Assembly (NCBI RefSeq): GCF_000427295.1
Contig: NZ_ATNM01000074.1
Span: forward strand, 1-64,000
Length of the DNA: 64,000 nucleotides
Direction: 5' to 3'
DNA from: Cyclobacterium qasimii M12-11B
GTDB taxonomy: Bacteria > Bacteroidota > Bacteroidia > Cytophagales > Cyclobacteriaceae
Below the pieces are notes generated by a model, which saw only the letters and a program-made list of their open reading frames with translations, had not been told where the DNA came from and searched no databases. Positions 18,901 to 26,207 of this stretch are shown here, piece by piece (position 1 is the first letter of the stretch; each line of letters starts with the position of its first letter). A program made the position numbers and the translations under genes.

Positions 18901-19856
18901 GGAATGACGGAATGGATCAGGTAGGAAATAAAGGTATAGGAGAAAGCGTTTGGCTGGCATTTTTCTTTTATGATATTCTTTTGAATTTTGAAAAAGTCGC
19001 CATTAAATATGGTGATACAGAATTTGCAGCAATCTGTAAACAAGAGGCTATTCGCCTACAAGCCAATATCGAGTTATCTGCCTGGGACGGTGAATGGTAT
19101 AAACGCGCCTGGTTTGACGATGGTACACCTCTTGGATCAAAAATTAATAATGAATGCCGAATTGATGCGATTTCTCAAAGCTGGTCTGTACTGACCGGAG
19201 CTGCTCCTGAAGCAAGGAGAAATCAAGCCATGGATTCTTTAAATAAATACTTGGTGAATAGAGATATTAATATAATCCAGCTTCTTGACCCACCCTTTGA
19301 TAAATCTGATTTGAACCCGGGATACATAAAAGGATATGTACCAGGGGTAAGGGAGAATGGAGGTCAGTATTCTCATGCAGCTATCTGGACCTTAATGGCA
19401 TTTGCAGCCCTTGGTGACAGGAAGACTACCTATGAACTCTTTAGCCTGGTACAACCTGTAAATCACGCCTTAAATCCGATGGATGTACAGGTTTACAAAG
19501 TGGAGCCTTATGTGATGGCTGCGGATGTTTACGCCAATGAAACCCATCGGGGACGTGGTGGATGGACTTGGTACACAGGTTCCTCTGGATGGATGAATCA
19601 ATTTATTATTGGGTCTCTTCTTGGCATGGAACTCCTGGTGGACCAACTTAAATTCACTCCTTGCTATCCTGAGGAATGGCCTTCTATTACGATCAAATAC
19701 CAGTATAAAAATTCTACTTATAGAATCACTGTATTTCAGGAGAAGCATATTAAAGAATCATGGTGGAAAATGGAAAATGACGAGGGTAAAGGAAATAGTC
19801 TGCCCTTAAAAGAGGATGGTTTGGAACATGAGGTTGAGGTTCATGTTTTGATTTAA
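12957..19856 (+). CDS. Cyclic beta-1,2-glucan synthase, GT84 and GH94 part
   Basis: A 2299-residue remainder of the synthase. The GT84 domain has a DSD metal/UDP site (residues 45-47 in [10 protein letters not shown]), an [15 protein letters not shown] motif and an [11 protein letters not shown] motif near 190-200. Membrane helices lie near 240-280 and 360-400. A glycoamylase-like domain follows (about 420-1050, with [19 protein letters not shown] and [11 protein letters not shown]), then two GH94-type beta-sandwich segments. The C-terminal GH94 phosphorylase-like catalytic domain has [30 protein letters not shown] and [13 protein letters not shown] (near residue 1980). In known homologues the enzyme builds glucan from UDP-glucose on itself and the GH94 domain trims chain length before cyclisation. 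Joined protein is about 2,900 aa, normal for the family. Confidence 0.9.
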   Translation: [2299 protein letters not shown]

Positions 19857-19950
19857 CTCTGGCGCTAAAATATGGTAAGAAAAACATTAAGTCAGCCTAC
19901 CCTGGTAGCTCCATGGTGATACGAAAATAGAAACGAGTGGTGGGTTTTGA

Positions 19951-19990
19951 AGCCATTTTATCAGGTAATAAAATGGCTATTGTTTATTTT
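19951..19990 (+). terminator. Terminator after the glucan synthase gene
   Basis: A perfect 11-bp stem AGCCATTTTAT/ATAAAATGGCT (19951-19961, 19968-19978) with loop CAGGTA, followed by ATTGTTTATTTT. It lies about 95 bp after the glucan synthase stop and before the hydrolase operon, so it separates the two units. Of gap 19857-20133, the remainder is leader and promoter DNA with no gene. Confidence 0.65.
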
Positions 19991-20133
19991 AGGATCAAAC
20001 ACAATTGGTTGCTTAATCTTAAATGAAAATTGCTTAAATAGTATATTTCTAGGGATTATTAGTTATATTTTTGAAGAAATGGCATTTGATGTTAATTTTA
20101 TTTTGTTAAATTTAGAAAAGGAAAATTTGATAA

Positions 20134-21147
20134 ATGAGTCATTATTTTGAAACCATACCCTTTGAATCTTTAGATGGCTTCCAGTGTGACTTGAAGCATC
20201 TACTGTCTCCCTCTGCAACAAAAGGGCCTGTTTTATTGGTGCATGGTGCAGGGGTTAGTAGTAATATATTCAATCCTCCTTCCAGCAATAATATTATTCA
20301 TGCGCTAGCAGAAGCGGGTTATGATGTTTGGTTAGAAAACTGGAGAGGCAGTGTTGACTTTGAACCAAATGAGTGGAATTTAGATCAGGTAGCGCTAAAT
20401 GATCATCCCGCAGCAGTAAGAAAGGTTGTCGAACGCACGGGATCAAAAGAAATAATGGCAATTATTCACTGCCAGGGAAGCACCAGTTTTATGATATCCT
20501 CCATACTTGGGCTCATCCCTGAGGTGAAATTAATTATTAGCAATGCGGTTTCCTTACATCCCGTAGTGCCTTTTTACTCTAAAATCAAACTGAAATTGCT
20601 GGTGCCCCTTGTAAGCAAATTCTTTAAATACCTGGATCCACAATGGGGATTGAGAGCCCCTGATTTTAAATCTGAAATGATCTTAAGGGTAGTGAAAGCA
20701 ACGCATTGGGAAAAGGATTCTATGGTCGGTAAAATGGTCAGCTTTACCTATGGATCGGGTTTTCCAGCATTATGGGAGCTTGACAATATTGATGACAAAA
20801 CCAAAGATTGGATACAATATGAGTTTGCACATGTTCCACTAAGCTTTTTTTCACACATGCAAAAGTGTGTTGCAAATGGCGCATTGATCCGACATGAAGA
20901 GGGTGCAGGAGGTTATACTGAAAAGGCTCCAATGACGAAGGCAAGGTTCGTATTGTTTGCAGGTAAGAAGAATAAATGCTTTTTACCCCAAAGTCAGGAG
21001 AACACTTTTGAATACCTGAATAAATTACAACCAGGGTTACATAAATTGTACTTATTAGAGGATTACAGTCACTTGGATGTGTTTTTTGGAAAAAACGCAC
21101 ATAAGGATGTATTCCCTAAAATGATAAATGAACTTGAACTTGGATGA
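20134..21147 (+). CDS. Alpha/beta hydrolase related to hydrolases paired with cholesterol oxidases
   Basis: A 337-aa alpha/beta-hydrolase fold protein: oxyanion segment GPVLLVHGAGVSSNIF (about residues 31-46), DVWLENWRGS, nucleophile elbow AIIHCQGSTSF and terminal histidine in DYSHLDVFFG (His313). The elbow places Cys113 where Ser usually sits, and the segment normally carrying the acid reads AGKKNKCFLP without Asp. Similar HC-x-GS elbows occur in hydrolase domains associated with cholesterol-oxidase-like GMC enzymes, which fits the GMC gene at the end of this operon. No signal peptide. First gene of a seven-gene unit; the next starts 9 nt later. Substrate unknown, probably a hydrophobic ester or lactone. 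Confidence 0.8.
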   Translation: MSHYFETIPFESLDGFQCDLKHLLSPSATKGPVLLVHGAGVSSNIFNPPSSNNIIHALAEAGYDVWLENWRGSVDFEPNEWNLDQVALNDHPAAVRKVVERTGSKEIMAIIHCQGSTSFMISSILGLIPEVKLIISNAVSLHPVVPFYSKIKLKLLVPLVSKFFKYLDPQWGLRAPDFKSEMILRVVKATHWEKDSMVGKMVSFTYGSGFPALWELDNIDDKTKDWIQYEFAHVPLSFFSHMQKCVANGALIRHEEGAGGYTEKAPMTKARFVLFAGKKNKCFLPQSQENTFEYLNKLQPGLHKLYLLEDYSHLDVFFGKNAHKDVFPKMINELELG

Positions 21148-21156
21148 TAAGCCATT

Positions 21157-22041
21157 ATGCCCCCAAAAAGAATTAAAAAATATACCGGTAGATATGCATT
21201 GGTAGATGGTATTCCCTATACCATGCCTGTAAGCTCAACAGAATCCCCAGCCTTAATGGCAGGATTTTCCTGCGATTGGGAAAAAGCCAACGCCCTTTTG
21301 CCTGGAAATGAAATTCATGCCATGAAATTGCCCAATGGCCGGGCAGCATTGATGATAACCATTATCAATTACCTTGATACAAGTATTGGTAAATACATAG
21401 AATACAGCATTGCTATCGCTTGTACCCATGGATCAAAACCAGCCCCTAGAATTTTAAATACCCTTTTATTGGGGCATTACGGTACTGGGCAATACATTTT
21501 GGATCTTCCAGTAAGCAGTGAGATATCGGTAAAGGGAGGAAAAGGGATATGGGGAATGCCCAAGCACAAAGCCAACCTTGATTTTATAGTCACCGAAGAC
21601 AAAGTGACAAGTCAGTACGAAAAGGATGGGCAGTTTGCTTTCAGAATAGAAATTAATAAACCCAAATCTCCTTCGATCAAGCTAAAAGTAGGGGCAACCA
21701 ATTACTGCAGGTTTAGGAATATGCTTATGGCATCCTATATTTATTTTGAATCAAAGGCAGGGATTAATCTACTGGGAAAGGCGAAAGGAAGTCTTTTTAT
21801 TGGAGATCATCCTAAAGTAGCCGCTTTAAAGCATATCGATATCAATCCAGATCCCTTTTTTACCACTTTTATGCCCAAAACCAATGGGATATTGGATGAT
21901 CATTTCGATTCCTGGTTTATGACATATGATGAACCACCGGAAGTTATGACCGAAGGTTTAGAGTCCGTTTACCCACTTGGATATACAGAGGATTGGCTAC
22001 CAGCCCCATCTATCTCTGATTATGAAAAATTTCGTATTTAA
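21157..22041 (+). CDS. Acetoacetate decarboxylase-like protein
   Basis: A 294-aa member of the acetoacetate decarboxylase superfamily: an ISVKGGKGIWGMPKHKANLDF region occupies the position of the catalytic-lysine segment (the family reads E-x-x-G-[YF]-PK), preceded by YIEYSIAIACTHGS. Genuine acetoacetate decarboxylase makes acetone and CO2 through a lysine Schiff base. Many relatives instead act as hydratases, lactonases or aldolase-like enzymes, so decarboxylation should not be assumed. It lies between a hydrolase and small membrane proteins, which suggests a step in lipid-like substrate degradation or modification. Confidence 0.8.
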   Translation: MPPKRIKKYTGRYALVDGIPYTMPVSSTESPALMAGFSCDWEKANALLPGNEIHAMKLPNGRAALMITIINYLDTSIGKYIEYSIAIACTHGSKPAPRILNTLLLGHYGTGQYILDLPVSSEISVKGGKGIWGMPKHKANLDFIVTEDKVTSQYEKDGQFAFRIEINKPKSPSIKLKVGATNYCRFRNMLMASYIYFESKAGINLLGKAKGSLFIGDHPKVAALKHIDINPDPFFTTFMPKTNGILDDHFDSWFMTYDEPPEVMTEGLESVYPLGYTEDWLPAPSISDYEKFRI

Positions 22042-22055
22042 AAATTTAATTTAAG

Positions 22056-22552
22056 ATGAGTCCCTTAAAAAAACATTATTAGATATCAATAATGCCTACA
22101 TCTTCTTTTGTTCCTCTATTTATTTAGGAATGTTCTGGTCATTGCATTATTTCTGGTTTCCGAATTATCCAAAAACCTTGAACCTTACCAATTATTATGA
22201 TGCCATTATACCTCAAACGGACCTGGCGACAAAATTCTTCTTTGTGTCTATTCCCATAATGGCCATAGCTTTGGTGATCATGCTGATTACGGAATGGAAA
22301 TCTGGACTTAGGTGGGTTCCTATTGCTTGGATTCCGGGACTTTTAGCCCCTGTATTGATTCAGCAACTCTATATTGAAGATGTTAATAACCAGTTTAAAG
22401 CAGGCCTAACGGATGAAGGCACCTTGCAAGCATTGCTTTCTGAATGGATGTGGCTAAATGACCTTCGCTGGATCATCCTTACTATAATGTGGCTAATAAC
22501 GATGTATTTCTTTATTGCCAAAGCTAAAAGCAAAAACCAAAACAATGGATGA
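22056..22552 (+). CDS. Small multi-pass membrane protein, frameshifted near its start
   Basis: From the ATG at 22056 the frame stops after eight codons at CTTAAAAAAACATT. Adding one A to the A7 run (22067-22073) gives MSPLKKTLLDINNAYIFF... and joins the ORF that otherwise appears to start at 22130. The restored protein is about 165 aa with four hydrophobic helices (IYLGMFWSLHYFWF, FFFVSIPIMAIALVIML, VPIAWIPGLLAPVLI, WIILTIMWLITMYFFI) and a short Lys-rich cytoplasmic tail. I recognise no named family. Its stop overlaps the next start by 8 nt (ATGGATGA), so the two small membrane proteins are probably made together. Confidence 0.65.
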
Positions 22553-22958
22553 GAAAAAAATATTAGGTTTATCCTTCCGGTACACAGAATTGCTAGTGGT
22601 ATTAATAGCGTTTATAACACTGGTCTCTGGTGTAGCCCAAATGCTGGCACCGTCATTTATGCTTGATTTTATCGGCAAGGAAGTCCCTACACCTTCCTCA
22701 GCTCATTTCTTTGCAATTGTAGGTATGTTCATGGCGCTCTTTGGTGGAATGGTGCTGCATGCTGTTTACAGTTCGATAACCAATAAACAGGTTATGTTAT
22801 GGGCGTCACTTCAAAAGTTTGGAGCATTTATAGCGGTAAGTATTGGCGTGTTTAACGGTTTGTTTTCGATCCTGGCCATGTCTGTAGCCATTTTTGATCT
22901 TTTCTCAGGAGTTGTTTTCATTGTCTATTTGAGAGTGCTCAATGCTTCCACTACTTAA
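22545..22958 (+). CDS. Small four-helix membrane protein
   Basis: About 137 aa from the ATG at 22545, which overlaps the preceding stop; an open frame from 22515 is less likely. Four hydrophobic helices are visible (LLVVLIAFITLVSGVAQML, FFAIVGMFMALFGGMVLHAV, ASLQKFGAFIAVSIGVF, ILAMSVAIFDLFSGVVFIVYL). The pattern recalls small DoxX/DUF4345-like inner-membrane proteins, but I would not assign either. It is part of the hydrolase-GMC operon; patatin follows after 77 nt. Confidence 0.65.
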   Translation: MDEKKILGLSFRYTELLVVLIAFITLVSGVAQMLAPSFMLDFIGKEVPTPSSAHFFAIVGMFMALFGGMVLHAVYSSITNKQVMLWASLQKFGAFIAVSIGVFNGLFSILAMSVAIFDLFSGVVFIVYLRVLNASTT

Positions 22959-23035
22959 CAGGCCTTTTATCTATGTACGCATTCTGTTAATTTAAAACAG
23001 AAATAAAAGGGTCAAAATTTAACGTAACAATCAGG

Positions 23036-24481
23036 ATGTTAATTAATAACCAACAAAATGACAAACACCCAAAACGAACATTAATATTAGCCGGTGGGGG
23101 GATGCGTGTTGCTTATCAGGCTGGTGTTATGAAAGCGTTGGAGGAAGAAGCGCTCGTCTTTTCTCATGCAGATGGTGCTTCCGGGGGTATTTTCAACGCA
23201 GCCATGCTGGCTTCAGGTCATCCTGTAGATAAAATTATTAAAAAGTGGAAGTCATTAAACTTCAATCATTTTACCTCACTAATAAGCCTTAAAGAATACT
23301 TTACCCCTTGGAAACTCAGAGCCTTGGGCGATGCTGATGGGATTAGGGACAAGATCTTACCACATTTTGAGGTAAGTGTACCAAAGATCAAAGAATTGAA
23401 ATTACCAGTTACTTTTTCAGTTTGTAATTTCACAAAGAAGACGGTAGATACGATTTTGACAGATCAGCTAGAAGAAAATCATTTGTTGGCTGGCGTTTCT
23501 TTACCCATCCTAATGCCGGCCCTAAAAATCAAGAATGATTGGTTTATTGATGCAGTTTGGATAAAGGATGCCAACTTGTTGGAAGCCGTCAAAAGAGGAG
23601 CAGAGGACATTTGGCTTATTTGGGGAATTGGCAATTATCCTGCCTATTTACCCGGTTCTCTTAATCAATATGTTCACTCTATAGAAATGAGCGCTAATGG
23701 TGCCTTGTTTGAAGAATTTGAACAAATTAAATGGATAAATAAACTTATAGAACTTGGGCATTCTCCCTTTGGCCAAACCAGGCCTATTCAAGTATTTATA
23801 ATAAAACCAAAACTACCCTTACCACTTGATCCTGAATTGTTTCTAAAGAAAATAACAGCAAGATCCCTTATTAATATGGGTTATCAGGATACAAAAAAGT
23901 ACCTCCAAGAGAAACCTGAAAATGGGGATTCTCTTGATTTCAGGGCTACGCAGACGACTAATTCTGGTGATTATATATGCCTGCCCATGAAATTCTCAGG
24001 AAAGCTTGTACTAAAGGACAAAAACCATCAAGTTGATTTCTATATTTTTCTGCGCAAAACCATAGTGAATGGAGTGGAAACCATGGAAGCTTTTTCCAGT
24101 CTCTATTTGAAAGCTATTGAACAGGAAATCATTGGTGGACTTACCAAGGTTACAGTGAACGGAAAAGCTTCCGGTGAAACATTGATAGAGATTGAAACCA
24201 ATATGAGCTACAATGAAAAGGACTATTTGTTAAAGGCTGATTTGCGCTGCTCAAACCCTTGGTCCTGGTTAATGGGGCTTGCTTTTAAATCTGTAGAGGT
24301 AAAGGTTTATTCATTAATAGGAGAAGAGGAAATAGTTTTCATGGAAGGAAAGCTCCACCAATCCTTTTTCTCTAGAATTAAAGGGGTAGGCCTGAGTTTG
24401 GCCAAAAAGAAAAGCGGTTCAAATGGGGGCATAGGATTTAAATTTGGAATGATAAAAAAAATATTACAAAATGAAGTTTGA
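23036..24481 (+). CDS. Patatin-like phospholipase family protein
   Basis: A 481-aa protein with an N-terminal patatin domain. The oxyanion glycines are in LILAGGGMRVAYQAG (residues 17-30) and the nucleophile elbow is GASGG (Ser49). The catalytic Asp is probably in WFIDAVWIKDAN near residue 172, where the usual DGG/DGA is replaced by DAV. The C-terminal 200 residues are not patatin; they are beta-rich and resemble a lipid-binding or sterol-reductase-associated extension without a family I can name. Patatins hydrolyse acyl esters of phospholipids or neutral lipids. It overlaps the next gene by 11 nt, indicating a tight operon. Confidence 0.85.
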   Translation: MLINNQQNDKHPKRTLILAGGGMRVAYQAGVMKALEEEALVFSHADGASGGIFNAAMLASGHPVDKIIKKWKSLNFNHFTSLISLKEYFTPWKLRALGDADGIRDKILPHFEVSVPKIKELKLPVTFSVCNFTKKTVDTILTDQLEENHLLAGVSLPILMPALKIKNDWFIDAVWIKDANLLEAVKRGAEDIWLIWGIGNYPAYLPGSLNQYVHSIEMSANGALFEEFEQIKWINKLIELGHSPFGQTRPIQVFIIKPKLPLPLDPELFLKKITARSLINMGYQDTKKYLQEKPENGDSLDFRATQTTNSGDYICLPMKFSGKLVLKDKNHQVDFYIFLRKTIVNGVETMEAFSSLYLKAIEQEIIGGLTKVTVNGKASGETLIEIETNMSYNEKDYLLKADLRCSNPWSWLMGLAFKSVEVKVYSLIGEEEIVFMEGKLHQSFFSRIKGVGLSLAKKKSGSNGGIGFKFGMIKKILQNEV

Positions 24482-26207
24482 GAGAAAACCAATGGTCAAT
24501 TGGTATGACCCTAAGCAGTTGGCGTTCACAAGTGTCAAAACAGTGTTGTCATCCGTTTTCGGTAATTTTGCAGATAGAAGAGAGCTACAAGCTGCACTCG
24601 ATCAGGAAACCAAGCCGTTTGATTATTCCCAGAAAGAGGAATTATGGTTTGACTATATCTCTGACTTAGGTGATGGATTTAACCCCACTTTTACGCTTGC
24701 CAAGTTATTGGCCAGAGATACTTTAACGCTTCGGGGAAAAACCGTGAAAAGGGGTGATATTTTGATAATGGGTGGTGATGAAGTTTACCCTACTCCTGAA
24801 AATATTGAATATGACAATAGGCTAAGAGGGCCTTATGCAGCTGCTTTTCCTAAGAATAAAATAAATAGTGTCAGGCCAGATGTTTTTGCTATCCCTGGCA
24901 ACCATGATTGGTATGATGGATTGACAAATTTTCTAAGACTATTTACACAAAAGCGTTCCCTTGGCAATTGGAAAACCCAACAGAAACGAAGTTATTTTGC
25001 ACTCAAATTACCCTATGATTATTGGATAATAGCGATTGATATCCAATTGAATGCTGATATTGATTTTCCTCAAATTTGCTATTTTAAAGAAATGGCAAAA
25101 GAGCATTTTAACGCCAATAGTAAGGTGATTTTGTGTACCTCAGAACCTTCCTGGGTTTACAAATCATTTGACCTGGAAAATGGCTCCTTTGATCGGCTTC
25201 AGTTTTTTATTGACAAGGTTCTCTTAGGTCAAGGAGATAAAGATTACGAGGAGAAAAATAAGAATATAAATATTGAGGTCATTTTAACAGGAGATTTACA
25301 CCATTATGCGAGGTATGAAACGGTAAAGGATGAAGCCAAGCCCTGTCAATTGATAACAGCAGGAGGCGGTGGTGCCTTCATGCATCCAACCCATACCTTG
25401 AAAGAAGAAATAAATGGCATCCATAACAGGAAGGCCAAACTGGAAAAGACCTTCCCGCCAAAATCCAGTTCGGTCAAGCTAAGCTTATTGAACCTGGCGT
25501 TTCCATTTTTTAGCCGAACAATGCTGTTGTTTTTCGGTATTTACAATGTTTTTACTTCCTATATACTTCAAACGAGGATGACAGATGACACCACCTTGAT
25601 GGAAAACCTGTCCAGTTACAATCTGTTTAACAATGAGCTTCCAGAGATAGTTAATGCCATAAGTAACACTTTACTACATTTTCCCACGGCACTATTTCTC
25701 AACCTTTTGTTATTTGTGGGTATTGTAATGTTTACAGATACCAGTTCGGGTAAAAAGAACCTAAATTATATTGCTGGAGTCATTCATGGCCTTTTACATT
25801 TGGTCAATTTTTATTTTCTCCTATGGCTCTTTTCCTACCTTAACCTTAATGTTTGGAATATGGGGGTTGATGAAGGATTAACCATATTGCTATTTAGTGC
25901 TGAAATGATTCTTTTTGGTGGGCTATTCAGCTGTTTCTTTTTCGGTCTTTATTTGACCATAAGTGTTGTGCTACTAAAAAACCACATTACAGAAGCATCC
26001 TCCTCCTACCGTTGGGAGGGGTACAAGAACTTTTTAAGAATTTCAATTGATAAGGAGGGGCTAACCATTTACCCTATTGGGGTGAAGAAAGTAGTTAGCA
26101 ATTGGAAGCAAGTTGGGGCTGAGGACAAACCACATTTTGAGGGTGGCCCCATAAATTATGAATTGATAGAGGACCCTATATTTATAAAAAATGAAAAAAT
26201 TAGCTAA
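24471..26207 (+). CDS. Membrane-anchored metallophosphoesterase
   Basis: A 578-aa calcineurin-like phosphoesterase with C-terminal membrane helices. Metal motifs in order are YISDLGDGFNPT, MGGDEVYPTPENIEYDNR, PGNHDWYDG and LTGDLHHYARY, together a full dinuclear metal site. After residue 340 come several hydrophobic helices (FPFFSRTMLLFFGIYNVF, FPTALFLNLLLFVGIVMF, GLLHLVNFYFLLWLFSYL, ILFGGLFSCFFFGLYLTISVVLL) and a cytosolic tail. The substrate is unknown; a lipid phosphate or nucleotide is plausible. An ATG at 24492 is an alternative start. It overlaps its neighbours by 11 and 17 nt. Confidence 0.87.
   Translation: MKFERKPMVNWYDPKQLAFTSVKTVLSSVFGNFADRRELQAALDQETKPFDYSQKEELWFDYISDLGDGFNPTFTLAKLLARDTLTLRGKTVKRGDILIMGGDEVYPTPENIEYDNRLRGPYAAAFPKNKINSVRPDVFAIPGNHDWYDGLTNFLRLFTQKRSLGNWKTQQKRSYFALKLPYDYWIIAIDIQLNADIDFPQICYFKEMAKEHFNANSKVILCTSEPSWVYKSFDLENGSFDRLQFFIDKVLLGQGDKDYEEKNKNINIEVILTGDLHHYARYETVKDEAKPCQLITAGGGGAFMHPTHTLKEEINGIHNRKAKLEKTFPPKSSSVKLSLLNLAFPFFSRTMLLFFGIYNVFTSYILQTRMTDDTTLMENLSSYNLFNNELPEIVNAISNTLLHFPTALFLNLLLFVGIVMFTDTSSGKKNLNYIAGVIHGLLHLVNFYFLLWLFSYLNLNVWNMGVDEGLTILLFSAEMILFGGLFSCFFFGLYLTISVVLLKNHITEASSSYRWEGYKNFLRISIDKEGLTIYPIGVKKVVSNWKQVGAEDKPHFEGGPINYELIEDPIFIKNEKIS

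Noticed and set aside
20744-21100. Minus-strand open frame of 118 codons opposite the alpha/beta hydrolase
   Set aside because: The + strand encodes a complete hydrolase here; the antisense frame shows no family features.
21157-22041. Naming the protein a true acetoacetate decarboxylase
   Set aside because: The superfamily includes several other activities and no acetone pathway genes are present, so only family membership is claimed.
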